In this document: in pieces, positions 9,233 through 17,127 of the stretch
How positions within the stretch are numbered: position 1 is the stretch's first letter
How the letters are laid out: the number at the start of each line of letters is the position of its first letter
Origin: an uncultured Oscillospiraceae bacterium
GTDB lineage: Bacteria > Bacillota > Clostridia > Oscillospirales > Ruminococcaceae
Direction of reading: 5' to 3'
Assembly (NCBI GenBank): GCA_904397845.1
Contig: CAJFOX010000002.1
Location: 1 to 33,398, forward strand
DNA length: 33,398 nt
Position numbers and translations under genes: made by a program
Notes under the pieces: model-generated
What the model was told of the DNA's origin: nothing
Database searches by the model: none
What the model saw: the letters and a program-made list of their open reading frames with translations, nothing else

Positions 9233-9976
9233 TTGGATACACAACAGCGTGTATGGTTTTTAGACGAGGCTCGGGGGCTTTCCGTTTTGCTGATGGTCCT
9301 TCACCACGGGGCGTATGACGCCGTTTTCCTGCTGGGATGGCCGCTGCCTTTTCTTTTTTCCGGATGGTTCGGCGTTATTCGCGCCTTTTTTGCCGGTGTT
9401 TTTGTGCTGATCTCCGGCTGTGCATGCCGATTGTCCCGCAACAATCTGCGCCGCGGCGCCCGGTGCCTTTTGTTGGCGGCGGGTCTGTCTTTGGTCACTG
9501 CCTTGTTGATCCCCTCCCAGCGAATCCGCTTTGGCGTTCTGCATCTGCTGGGCTGCGCCATGCTGCTTTTTGCCTGCCTGCAACCGCTATTGGACCGGAT
9601 TCCCCCTTTCTTCGGCTCCGTCGCCGGGTTCTTTCTCTTTTTCTTTTGCTTTCATGCCCCTGACGGGTGGCTGGGCTTTGGTCCGGTGCGAATTTCTCTT
9701 CCCGGCTTGTTTTATCAAAATGCCTTTACGGCGGCATTGGGGTTTCCCGGGCCAGGTTATGCTTCCGCCGACTATTTTCCGCTGGTGCCCTGGCTGTTTC
9801 TTTTCTGGGCGGGCACCTGCCTGGGTGTCTGGCTGCGTCTGAGGCAAGGGCCAGCCTGGCTGTACCGGATCCATATCCCGTTTCTTGCGACGGTAGGGCA
9901 AAAGTCCCTTTGGATCTATCTGATCCATCAACCGGTTCTTTATCTTCTTTTTCTGCTGGTCCGATTGTGGTTTTGA
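9233..9976 (+). CDS. DUF1624/HGSNAT-like membrane acyltransferase, copy 1
   Basis: The 247-residue polytopic protein (about seven hydrophobic segments) matches the DUF1624 family, related to heparan-alpha-glucosaminide N-acetyltransferase. It opens with FLDEARGLSVLLMVLHHGAYD, of which the ARG and the HH are typical. It then shows SGCACRLSRNN, FGVLHLLGCAMLL, DYFPLVPWLFLFWAG and a closing GQKSLWIYLIHQPVLY. Such proteins are thought to move acyl groups across the membrane; the acceptor is unknown. The start is the TTG at 9233, because AAGGAG stands at good spacing; a GTG at 9191 lacks a site. The next gene is a clear paralogue. Confidence 0.8.
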   Translation: MDTQQRVWFLDEARGLSVLLMVLHHGAYDAVFLLGWPLPFLFSGWFGVIRAFFAGVFVLISGCACRLSRNNLRRGARCLLLAAGLSLVTALLIPSQRIRFGVLHLLGCAMLLFACLQPLLDRIPPFFGSVAGFFLFFFCFHAPDGWLGFGPVRISLPGLFYQNAFTAALGFPGPGYASADYFPLVPWLFLFWAGTCLGVWLRLRQGPAWLYRIHIPFLATVGQKSLWIYLIHQPVLYLLFLLVRLWF

Positions 9977-10080
9977 CTTTACAAATTGCTTTGGGGAGAG
10001 TATCTTAAAGAAAGCCACATGCTGCTTTTCCAGATGCTGCGTGTGCCCCATAGATTTCCCAACGCAAAGGAGGAGTCCCA

Positions 10081-10845
10081 TTGGCCGTCCTCACCGCCAA
10101 CCCCTCTCAAAAAAGCACAAAACGCTACCCTTTTCTGGACGAACTGCGCGGCGCTGCCATTCTCATGATGATCGCTTATCATCTTTTATATGACGGCGTT
10201 GTTTTTGCCGGGTGGGATATCCCGTTGTTCTCTCCGCCGCTTTCCATCTGGCAGGACAGCATCGGCGCTTTATTTATCCTTTTGTCCGGCTGTATGTGCC
10301 GGTTAAGCCGCAGCAACTGGCGGCGTGGGCTGCGTTGCCTGGCGGCTGCCTGCGTCATCACTGCCGTCACCTTTTTTCTTGTTCCCACAGTGGCTGATTG
10401 GTTCGGCGTGCTCCATTTTCTGGGTTGTGCCATGCTTCTATATCCAGTTTTTCGCCCTCTTTTGGACCGGTTCCCACCGCTGCCCGGCGCCGTTGCCTGT
10501 TTTTTGCTGTTCTGGGTCACCTATCCTGTCAATCGGGGGAAAATCGGCATGCTCATATGGCAGGTGGATCTTCCTACCTTTCTTTATCGCAATTTCGCCA
10601 CCGCAATTTTGGGATTTCCACCCTATCACTTTGTGTCCAGCGATTACTACCCTCTGCTGCCCTGGATCTTCCTGTTTTTCTGCGGCAGCCTGCTGGGGCG
10701 GATTCTGGTCGGCTGCGGCAACCGGCCGGCCCTGTTTCGCTCTCATTGCCGCCCTTTGGCCTTTCTCGGGCGGCATAGCTTTATAATCTATCTTGTCCAT
10801 CAGCCGGTGCTGTATGGACTTTTCCTCCTTGCCGGACAAGTCTGA
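10081..10845 (+). CDS. DUF1624/HGSNAT-like membrane acyltransferase, copy 2
   Basis: The 254-residue membrane protein is a paralogue of the preceding gene along its whole length. It shares FLDE(A/L)RG, SGCMCRLSRSNWRRG, FGVLHFLGCAMLLY, SDYYPLLPWIFLFF and the final GRHSFIIYLVHQPVLYGLF. Like copy 1 it starts with TTG (10081), preceded by AGGAGGAG. The 104-base gap between the copies shows no terminator, so they are probably one transcript. A strong hairpin follows the stop. The duplicated pair may have split substrates (inference). The DUF1624 call is by motif only. Confidence 0.8.
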   Translation: MAVLTANPSQKSTKRYPFLDELRGAAILMMIAYHLLYDGVVFAGWDIPLFSPPLSIWQDSIGALFILLSGCMCRLSRSNWRRGLRCLAAACVITAVTFFLVPTVADWFGVLHFLGCAMLLYPVFRPLLDRFPPLPGAVACFLLFWVTYPVNRGKIGMLIWQVDLPTFLYRNFATAILGFPPYHFVSSDYYPLLPWIFLFFCGSLLGRILVGCGNRPALFRSHCRPLAFLGRHSFIIYLVHQPVLYGLFLLAGQV

Positions 10846-10858
10846 CCCTCCTTGCAAG

Positions 10859-10895
10859 GCTGTAAAAAACGCCATTTTCCGCCGTTTTTTACAGC
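10859..10895 (+). terminator. Hairpin ending the tandem acyltransferase unit
   Basis: A perfect 13-bp inverted repeat pairs GCTGTAAAAAACG (10859-10871) with CGTTTTTTACAGC (10883-10895). The tail after it is only weakly T-rich (ATTTGGATTTT), so termination may be leaky. Confidence 0.65.
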
Positions 10896-10941
10896 ATTTG
10901 GATTTTAAATATGAAAAAATTGAGAATTTTTTATCCTGCGC

Positions 10942-10970
10942 CTTTTTTTCCATACCAAATCCGATATAAT
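10942..10970 (+). promoter_or_regulatory. Possible promoter of the peptide-binding lipoprotein gene
   Basis: A perfect -10 (TATAAT, 10965-10970) lies 75 bases before the start codon. The -35 region is a T-run with little match to TTGACA. The call rests on the -10 and on the preceding terminator. Confidence 0.4.
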
Positions 10971-11045
10971 GAATTTGAATTTTATAAAGTCGGCGGCTTT
11001 TGATCTGGCATTCTCCAGTAAAGAAACAAAGAGAGGGGGGATTGG

Positions 11046-12629
11046 ATGCCAAACCGCTTTTGCCGTCTCATCGCAGCGTTCTTGCTGCTTGCATCTTTGT
11101 TAAGTGGCTGTGTCGATCAGACTGCCGGCCAGGTGTTCCGGTTTGACATCCTTTCGGAACCAACCTCTATTGATCCGCAGACCGCCTCTTCCGACGAGCA
11201 GTACCTTGTCCTGCTCAACACCATGGAAGGCCTTCTCAAAATGGACGAAGCCCAAAACCCAATCGAAGCCGCCGCCGAAAGCTATACCGTTTCTGCTGAC
11301 GGCTTAACCTATACCTTCCTGTTGCGGGAGGGGATGCTCTGGTCTGACGGGGAAACGCCTGTCACCGCCTATGACTTTCAGTTTGCTTTCCAGCGCCTGT
11401 TTGACCCACAGACGCAGTCGCCCGCCGCTACCAGTTTCACCTGTATCCGCGGCGCGGCTGCCGCACTGTCCGGGCAGGGAAGCGTTCAATCCATCGGCGT
11501 TACCGCCCAGGATGAACGCACATTAATCTTTTCTTTGGAAAGCGCAAACCCCTCCTTCCTTTCCCTGTTGACCACCCCTGCAGCGCTGCCCTGTAATGAA
11601 GATTTTTTCCGTGCCGCCCGGGGAAAATACGGCGTGTCTGATGAATTTATGCTCTTTAACGGTCCGTTTTTTATCTACAACTGGTCTGACGGCGAATACA
11701 TCCATATGCGTAAAAACACCTATTACCATGCGCAGGATTCGGTGATCCCTGCTGCTTTCCGGCTGTATATCAAAGAAGAAAACGACCTGTCCCGCCTGGC
11801 GGACGGCGCCGTGGACGCGGCGGCGGTTTCCTTTTCCGATCTGGAGGCGCTGGACGAAACGTATGGAACAGTACAGTTTTCCAACATCCTTTGGGCGATC
11901 CTGCCCAACTTGGAAAATCCGGCCCTTGCCAACCTTTCCATCCGCCAGGCGCTGGCTGCCGGGATAGACCGGGAGGATCTTTCCGGTTATCTGGCCCAAA
12001 ACCAGCAGATTGCTTCCTTGCCGGTTCCCCCTGCCGTAACGCTGGATGGGGCTTCCTATCGGGAGCAGGCAGGAAATTCCACCGGGCTGGACGCGCTGCC
12101 GTATACTGCCGCCGAGCTGTTCCAAATCGGCTTGAAGGAATTGGCAATGGATGATTTTCCCTCGCTGACGCTGATCTGTCCCGACTCCGGAGGGATTCCT
12201 CTACTGCTCAGCCAACTGCAGCGCCAGTGGAGGGATACGCTGGGCATATTCATTAATATCGAGCCGTTGGAACAGTCCCAGCTGGACGCGCGCATTGCCA
12301 GCCGCGATTATGATCTGGCTCTTTGCCCGGTAAAAGCATCCTATGACAGTCCGGAAGCGGTATTATCCCAGCTTTACGGAGGGGAATCGCTCACCGGCTG
12401 GCAAAACGACCAAATGTCCGGTTTTATGGACGGAGCCAAAAGCGCCTCCACCATTGCAGAGGTTCTTTCTTCCTATCGCTCCGCCGAGCAACTGCTGACC
12501 CAAAACGGCATTGTCCTTCCCATTTTTTACGAAACCTCTTATTATGTTACTGCGCCTTCGGTAACTGGACTTCATTTCTCCCCGTTTGGCTGCCATGTTT
12601 ATTTTTCCGAAGGACGTAAAAAGGGTTGA
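11046..12629 (+). CDS. Oligopeptide ABC transporter substrate-binding lipoprotein
   Basis: The 527-residue protein has a lipoprotein signal: basic MPNRFCR, a hydrophobic stretch and the lipobox LLSGC with C22 as the lipidated residue. The mature part is a full-length SBP family 5 (OppA/DppA-like) domain, with the early SEPTSIDPQTASSDEQY signature and REGMLWSDGETPVTAYDFQFAF. It would capture peptides or similar ligands at the outer face of the membrane. No permease or ATPase gene lies beside it, so it must share a transporter encoded elsewhere or act as a sensor (inference). The ATG at 11046 has AGAGGGGGG upstream. It is monocistronic, ended by a strong bidirectional terminator. Confidence 0.9.
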   Translation: MPNRFCRLIAAFLLLASLLSGCVDQTAGQVFRFDILSEPTSIDPQTASSDEQYLVLLNTMEGLLKMDEAQNPIEAAAESYTVSADGLTYTFLLREGMLWSDGETPVTAYDFQFAFQRLFDPQTQSPAATSFTCIRGAAAALSGQGSVQSIGVTAQDERTLIFSLESANPSFLSLLTTPAALPCNEDFFRAARGKYGVSDEFMLFNGPFFIYNWSDGEYIHMRKNTYYHAQDSVIPAAFRLYIKEENDLSRLADGAVDAAAVSFSDLEALDETYGTVQFSNILWAILPNLENPALANLSIRQALAAGIDREDLSGYLAQNQQIASLPVPPAVTLDGASYREQAGNSTGLDALPYTAAELFQIGLKELAMDDFPSLTLICPDSGGIPLLLSQLQRQWRDTLGIFINIEPLEQSQLDARIASRDYDLALCPVKASYDSPEAVLSQLYGGESLTGWQNDQMSGFMDGAKSASTIAEVLSSYRSAEQLLTQNGIVLPIFYETSYYVTAPSVTGLHFSPFGCHVYFSEGRKKG

Positions 12630-12651
12630 TTTCCTTCTTTTTTCGCTGACA

Positions 12652-12695
12652 AAAAAAGCTTCTGAAAAGACTTTTGCCTTTTCAGAAGCTTTTTT
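12652..12695. terminator. Strong bidirectional terminator
   Basis: An 18-bp perfect inverted repeat, AAAAAAGCTTCTGAAAAG (12652-12669) and its complement at 12678-12695, has an 8-base loop and T-runs at both ends. It stops the lipoprotein gene from the left and the pnuC operon from the right. Confidence 0.92.
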
Positions 12696-12721
12696 AACGA
12701 TTCTGATGTTTTTTGGAACCA

Positions 12722-13489
12722 TCAAGGCTTATTCTTCTGTGTAGAAAACGCTTCTTTCCTTTGCTTCTCTCTTTTCACATACAGAAACCATCTGACTGTG
12801 CCGTAGATCGTATTGACCAGCATGGCGAATTCATCAATCAGCAGCCCATAAGCACCGGCGGCAATATCCATGATGATATACAGTATGGTAGTGATAAACC
12901 ACGCGTACCACTGCTCGCTGTATCGCATCAGCAGTAAAATTCCATTTACCATCCCCATAGAGGAGGCAAAAGCCTCCAGATAAGAGGATTCGGCGCCAGG
13001 GATATTCATGGTAATGGACCCGGCCACAAGGCTGAAAGCGATGACCAGGGCCATGACCAGTATCGCTTTTTTCCATCCCAATGATTTTACCTGCGTTACG
13101 TTTTCGTCCTGGGCGTCAGGATACTTGCTCCAGCGGACAAAGCTGATAATGTCAATGGGGATCCAGAAAAAAATACAGGTCATGGCTAGGGTGTACCATC
13201 CCAGAGCCAGCGCCAGAGCTACATAGGTCCCCTCGATAAAAACAAGGTCTACGATAAAATTCCACTTGCTCTGCTTGGCAATCAGCAGTTCGCAAACCGG
13301 GTTTGCAATCACGTTAATCACCGAACAGGTGATGAGGAATACCCCGCCTGTGCTTTCCAGCATCATTTCGGGGAAAAAAATGGTAACCACTGCGGCCAGC
13401 ACCAACACCGTCGCCAGATACCCGATCTGATAGGGGGTAAAAGAATGAAAAAAACTTTTGCACTTTTCCAGTTTCGTTTTTCTGTCCAT
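12722..13489 (-). CDS. pnuC: PnuC-type nicotinamide riboside/NMN transporter
   Basis: The 255-residue membrane protein has about seven to eight hydrophobic segments and the PnuC layout. An NPVCELLIAKQSKWNF segment lies after the second helix, FFWIPIDIISFVRW in the middle, and EQWYAWFITTILYIIMD plus NTIYGTVRW in the last two helices. The family imports vitamins of the B3 type by facilitated diffusion; related subfamilies carry thiamine or riboflavin, so the exact vitamin is not certain. The ATG at 13489 lies one base after the amidohydrolase stop, with AAGGAA upstream, so it is the last gene of a coupled operon. No NAD salvage enzyme is recognised next to it. Confidence 0.82.
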   Translation of the reverse strand: MDRKTKLEKCKSFFHSFTPYQIGYLATVLVLAAVVTIFFPEMMLESTGGVFLITCSVINVIANPVCELLIAKQSKWNFIVDLVFIEGTYVALALALGWYTLAMTCIFFWIPIDIISFVRWSKYPDAQDENVTQVKSLGWKKAILVMALVIAFSLVAGSITMNIPGAESSYLEAFASSMGMVNGILLLMRYSEQWYAWFITTILYIIMDIAAGAYGLLIDEFAMLVNTIYGTVRWFLYVKREKQRKEAFSTQKNKP

Positions 13490-13490
13490 T

Positions 13491-14330
13491 TTATTTTATG
13501 GTTCCTTTCTCGCGGAGGATCTCGGCAAGCCTCGGGAATGCCCGCAGCGGATTGTTCCAGTAAATATCCTCAAACTGATCTGGAGCAAAGATCCTGCGGA
13601 TGGTCTCGTCATATTCACCAAAGGCAGACAGCGCGATGGGCGGGCAGAAATCGGTCCCGTAAAGAATCTGCCGGTAAGCGCCGGGATACTGGCGGATCGC
13701 ATGGGCATAAGCGGAGAGAGTCTCCTCTACATTCTCCATGGCGCTGGCTCCCGGCTCAAAAGTACCGCTGAAATCGCTGTACATATTGGGAACACCGTGC
13801 ATGGCCTGGACGCATTCGTCAAAATGCGGGTCATCCAAATGGGCGGCAATAAAATTGACCTCCGGATATGCCAGCGCCACACTGCGAATATAGGTTGCGC
13901 GGGAACCCTCCATGTCATTGTCCGTGGGCAGACGCAGCGAAGGCAGCCCCGTATGATAGGTGACAGAAAGCCCATACTTGCGTGCAAAATCGTAAATGCA
14001 CATCATTTTTTCGTCATCTGCCCGGCCTTTTTGGTAGGTCAGGAAAATTTTCAGGCCCACCACCTTACATTCCGGCTTTGCCAGCATTTTTTCTTCTATC
14101 TCCGCCAACTGAGGCGGAATCCTTTTGTGGATATCAATGCAGGGGGACAAAAAAAGCCGTTCATCCCCCGCCGCCAGCTGCCAGGACTCGTCCTGCATCC
14201 CCTCACGGGTAAACTGGGGGAGAAATTCCATGATAACCGCGTACTCCCCGGCGGCATTTTGATAATAGGCGTCCTTGATCTGCCTGTTCACAATATGGGT
14301 ATGACAATCTATTCTATGCTGCTTGTCCAT
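13491..14330 (-). CDS. Amidohydrolase-family TIM-barrel metal hydrolase
   Basis: The 279-residue protein belongs to the amidohydrolase-2 (PF04909-like) group. The metal-binding DCHTHI sits at residues 8-13. The later strand motifs YHTG, AHLDDPHF and the C-terminal YGTDFCPP give the expected His and Asp ligands. Members include decarboxylases and lactone or amide hydrolases, and the substrate here cannot be named. The ATG at 14330 has GGGAGAAG upstream. It is joined to pnuC at its 3' end, with one base between stop and start, which suggests that its substrate or product may be related to the transported compound (inference). It lies 92 bases behind the GNAT gene. Confidence 0.85.
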   Translation of the reverse strand: MDKQHRIDCHTHIVNRQIKDAYYQNAAGEYAVIMEFLPQFTREGMQDESWQLAAGDERLFLSPCIDIHKRIPPQLAEIEEKMLAKPECKVVGLKIFLTYQKGRADDEKMMCIYDFARKYGLSVTYHTGLPSLRLPTDNDMEGSRATYIRSVALAYPEVNFIAAHLDDPHFDECVQAMHGVPNMYSDFSGTFEPGASAMENVEETLSAYAHAIRQYPGAYRQILYGTDFCPPIALSAFGEYDETIRRIFAPDQFEDIYWNNPLRAFPRLAEILREKGTIK

Positions 14331-14422
14331 ATTCTTCTCCCGTTTTTCCGTCCCCTACCGTCGCGCGATTTCCCGCCGGCAGCGAAGGGGAGGGTCTGAT
14401 TTTACTGCACAAATCGGCCTGA

Positions 14423-14980
14423 TCACGGCGCGTTGGTGTTTTCCAGCATCCGCATCATCTCAATCCGCACCTCATGCTTTTCCAAATCCTCGTTCGAATA
14501 ATGGAACAGATCCATGCCGCCGATGGCAAAGCCTCTGGAAAGATAGAACTCGATGGCCGGCATATTGCAGCTTTGGGTCTCCAGCACCAGCATCCGGGCT
14601 CCGGCTTTTTTGGCCACTAAAACAGCGTGCTCCATCAGTGCAGTACCCGCTCCCGTGCCCCGGAAGGGCTCTTCCACAAACAGGTTGGCCACCCGCATCC
14701 GATTGTTCCATCGCTCCATGTTCAGTTCCACATATCCTGCGATCTGCTCGTCATCATCCATCGCGGCAAACAGCATCGGCGCATGCATATGGTCTGCCAT
14801 CCAGGAGACCTCCAGTTCTTTCTCCACTGGGGCGTCAAACATCTTTTTCCGGAATTCGATCCGGCTTACCCCCTGTTCCGTTATGATTTGAATATCCAAA
14901 TACGAGTCGGTCCAATACCGAAACAGCCGCGTTTTCCCCTTCCAGGAATCGTTCAGCTTTACAATACGATATGCCGCCAT
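14423..14980 (-). CDS. GNAT family N-acetyltransferase
   Basis: The 185-residue protein carries a GNAT domain in its second half. The acetyl-CoA motif A reads RGTGAGTALMEHA after the strand VANLFVEE, and motif B includes NMPAIEFYLSRGFAIGG. The N-terminal 60 residues are less typical. It transfers an acetyl group to an unknown amine. The ATG at 14980 is preceded by AGGAGG at good spacing. It follows the HAD gene by 24 bases, so it is in the same operon. Confidence 0.88.
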   Translation of the reverse strand: MAAYRIVKLNDSWKGKTRLFRYWTDSYLDIQIITEQGVSRIEFRKKMFDAPVEKELEVSWMADHMHAPMLFAAMDDDEQIAGYVELNMERWNNRMRVANLFVEEPFRGTGAGTALMEHAVLVAKKAGARMLVLETQSCNMPAIEFYLSRGFAIGGMDLFHYSNEDLEKHEVRIEMMRMLENTNAP

Positions 14981-15004
14981 GGCAGCTTCCTCCTGTTTTT
15001 GCAG

Positions 15005-15646
15005 CTATTCTCCGATCAGCGATTTTACCGCTCTGGGAATGTCCTCCGCCCGGGCCACCCGGATATCCGCGCCATCCACTTCGTGGGGCAGGTAACCGTA
15101 TTGGCAGCCCACAAAAGGAAGGCCGTTATCCCGGGCCGCCTGCATATCGTGATGGCGGTCCCCCACCATCACCGCTTTGTCCGGCCGGATCTTGTCCAGC
15201 ACTATTTTCAACGTGTCGGATTTGGTACAGCCCGGCTCCGCCCCCTGCAGATATGTAAAATAGGGCGCCAGCTCCAGCGCGCTCACAATTTTGCGCACAT
15301 ACCCGTTGGTACCGTTGGTACACACGGCCAGGATGTATCCCTCGTCCGACAGCTGCCGGACCATTTCCGGCACCCCTTCAAAAGTACCGTGATACCGGTC
15401 GATGTTGCGGTACTCCGCCTCAGCGGTCATCGCCATAAACTCATCGAACCGCTCCATCGGCGCACCGGGCAGAAGGCCCTGGTAGATTTCCTCATCTACG
15501 CAGCCCATCAGCCGTAGCACAGTGTCGTCATCCGCTTCGGTGTTTGCAAACCGGCGCAGCACTTCCTTATAAGTGGGAATGATAAACAGCTCAATGCGGT
15601 TGAGCGTGCCGTCCATATCAAATACGACCAGCTTTTTCTCCTTCAT
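15005..15646 (-). CDS. HAD-superfamily phosphatase (phosphoglycolate phosphatase-like)
   Basis: The 213-residue protein begins VVFDMDGTLN with nucleophile D10 and acid/base D12. It has a helical cap (about 25-85), motif II VCTNGT, and the C-terminal MVGDRHHDMQAARDNG with the motif IV aspartates. This is the class I HAD layout of Gph/YsbA-like phosphatases. The metabolite is unknown. The start is the ATG at 15646 with AGAGGTG upstream; an 18-codon extension overlaps the upstream gene and lacks support. Only ten bases separate it from the Cof-type HAD gene, so two different HAD phosphatases are made from one mRNA. Confidence 0.88.
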   Translation of the reverse strand: MKEKKLVVFDMDGTLNRIELFIIPTYKEVLRRFANTEADDDTVLRLMGCVDEEIYQGLLPGAPMERFDEFMAMTAEAEYRNIDRYHGTFEGVPEMVRQLSDEGYILAVCTNGTNGYVRKIVSALELAPYFTYLQGAEPGCTKSDTLKIVLDKIRPDKAVMVGDRHHDMQAARDNGLPFVGCQYGYLPHEVDGADIRVARAEDIPRAVKSLIGE

Positions 15647-15656
15647 TGCAGCACCT

Positions 15657-16469
15657 CTATTCTCCCAGAATAAACCGTTCGACCACCATCGCCACCCCAT
15701 CCTCGTCGTTGGATGCGGTCACATGGTCGGCCGCCGATCTGACCGGCTCCTGGGCATTGGCCATGGCTACGCCCAGCCCTGCGAATTCGATCATCGACCG
15801 ATCATTAAAGCCGTCGCCGCAGGCGACCATCTGTTCACGATCCAGTCCCAGGTGTTCCAGCAGCTTGCCCAGCGAATAAGCTTTATCGATATTTTGAGGC
15901 ATGACTTCCAGGAAAAATGGCTCCGAGCGCAGTACGCTTAACCTGCCGCCCAGCCGCGCTTTTACTTTTTGTTCCACCTCGGCCAGATAATCTCCATCCC
16001 CAACCATCAGGCATTTTGTCACAGGAAAATTCACAAAGCTTTTAAAATTCGCCACCTCCCGCACTTCCATTTTATTAATGCGGGACTCCAGCTCCACATA
16101 TCGGTCATCTTTTTTGGGGGTGATGACCGTCTCATCTAAATAGGTCATAATATTGGTCCCGTATTCCCGGGACATATCATATAAAAGCGCGGGTGTGTCC
16201 AAAGGCAGGGTTTTCTGGCAGATCACTTCTCCAGTTTGGGCGTTGATGATTTGGCCGCCATTAAAAGACAGGATATACCCGCCGTAGCGTTCTAACTCCA
16301 GTTCCTTTGCCACCGGCATAATGCCATAGGTTGGCCGCCCGGAGGCCAGGACGATTTTAATTCCTTTCTCCTGAGCCCCTTTCAGCGCCGCCCTGGTGCG
16401 GGGCGTAATTTCCTTTTTCGAGTTCGTCAGGGTACCGTCGATGTCCAGCACCAGAATTTTATACTGCAT
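15657..16469 (-). CDS. Cof-type HAD-IIB sugar-phosphate phosphatase
   Basis: The 270-residue protein is of the YidA/Cof family. Motif I is VLDIDGTLT with D9 and D11, motif II ASGRP, and a large C2 cap lies between about 85 and 195. The C-terminal CGDGFNDRSMIEFAGLGVAMANA carries motifs III-IV. The family dephosphorylates sugar phosphates, FMN or PLP-like metabolites with broad specificity. The ATG at 16469 has GAGG upstream. It is the first gene of a five-gene operon that runs through HAD, GNAT, amidohydrolase and pnuC, and it lies behind a recognisable promoter. Confidence 0.92.
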   Translation of the reverse strand: MQYKILVLDIDGTLTNSKKEITPRTRAALKGAQEKGIKIVLASGRPTYGIMPVAKELELERYGGYILSFNGGQIINAQTGEVICQKTLPLDTPALLYDMSREYGTNIMTYLDETVITPKKDDRYVELESRINKMEVREVANFKSFVNFPVTKCLMVGDGDYLAEVEQKVKARLGGRLSVLRSEPFFLEVMPQNIDKAYSLGKLLEHLGLDREQMVACGDGFNDRSMIEFAGLGVAMANAQEPVRSAADHVTASNDEDGVAMVVERFILGE

Positions 16470-16508
16470 AACGCCTCTTCCCTTTCCCTTTCAAAAATTC
16501 CGCAGATC

Positions 16509-16538
16509 AGTATAGCATATTTCCCCCTGCCCTGTCTA
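16509..16538 (-). promoter_or_regulatory. Promoter of the Cof-HAD/GNAT/amidohydrolase/pnuC operon
   Basis: On the minus strand TAGACA (16533-16538) and TATACT (16509-16514) are 18 bases apart. They lie 40 bases before the first start codon. Confidence 0.65.
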
Positions 16539-16555
16539 TTTTTCAAACGCAAAAC

Positions 16556-16583
16556 TTGACATTTTCCGCCTGTTCGATAGACT
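16556..16583 (+). promoter_or_regulatory. Promoter of the MGMT-like gene
   Basis: A perfect TTGACA (16556-16561) is followed after 16 bases by TAGACT (16578-16583). It lies 25 bases before the start codon. Together with the minus-strand promoter it forms a divergent pair. Confidence 0.6.
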
Positions 16584-16607
16584 AAAGACAGAAGCGGGGT
16601 GGGAAAT

Positions 16608-16907
16608 ATGGTGGCTCGTGAGGACTTTTTCGAACGGGTGTGGGAGCTGGTGGCGGAAATTCCATGCGGCAGGGTGGCCACTTATGGCCAGCTGGCCGAT
16701 ATGCTGGGGTATCCACGGCATGCCAGGCTGGCTGGAGCCGCCATGCGCCATGCACCGGAAGGTCTGCCATGCCACCGGGTCATCGCTTCCGACGGGAGCT
16801 GTGCCCCCTGCTGGCCAGAGCAGAAAATGCTGCTTTTGCGAGAAGGCGTTTCCTTTTTGCCCAACGGCAAGGCAGACCTCGCCCATTATCGCTGGGAAGG
16901 ATTATAA
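16608..16907 (+). CDS. Short MGMT-family protein (alkylated-DNA repair)
   Basis: The 99-residue protein consists only of the C-terminal DNA-binding and active-site domain of O6-alkylguanine-DNA alkyltransferase. VATYGQLADMLG is the winged-helix segment, and LPCHRVIASDG contains the alkyl-accepting C55 in the PCHR motif. The size and gene layout match alkyltransferase-like proteins, but those have Trp or Ala instead of Cys. Repair activity is therefore possible. The ATG at 16608 is preceded by GGGGTGGG; a GTG three codons earlier is less likely. It is monocistronic with its own promoter and terminator. Confidence 0.85.
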   Translation: MVAREDFFERVWELVAEIPCGRVATYGQLADMLGYPRHARLAGAAMRHAPEGLPCHRVIASDGSCAPCWPEQKMLLLREGVSFLPNGKADLAHYRWEGL

Positions 16908-17021
16908 CGATTGGAAAACGCCTTCCAAACGGCAAATGTATCGCGTCGCCCCGTTTTTTACAGGGCGTTTGCCTGCGCAAAAAATCAAGGCAAATCCAGT
17001 CAAAATAATCTTTTCCCTTTC

Positions 17022-17043
17022 AGGCACTGACGGGTGCCTTTTT
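17022..17043 (+). terminator. Small rho-independent terminator
   Basis: AGGCAC (17022-17027) pairs with GTGCCT (17034-17039), followed by five T. It lies 115 bases after the MGMT-like gene. The stretch between them holds no credible gene. Confidence 0.6.
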
Positions 17044-17095
17044 ATCCGCCGCAGCCATTTCTGCAAAAAGAACCGTAAAATCAATTTCTCCACAA

Positions 17096-17127
17096 AAAGG
17101 CGCAGATCCGTATCACTCTGCGCCTTT
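17096..17127 (-). terminator. Terminator overlapping the end of the first XRE gene
   Basis: On the minus strand AAAGGCGCAG (17118-17127) pairs with CTGCGCCTTT (17096-17105), and a T-run follows. The stop codon of the XRE gene lies in the loop, so the coding end and the terminator overlap. Confidence 0.7.

Noticed and set aside
13458-14399. Plus-strand open frame of 313 codons
   Set aside because: It lies antisense to the well-supported amidohydrolase gene and shows no protein-like pattern.
16908-17112. Possible small gene between the MGMT-like gene and the first XRE gene
   Set aside because: The open frames are short, lack ribosome binding sites and run across two terminator hairpins.
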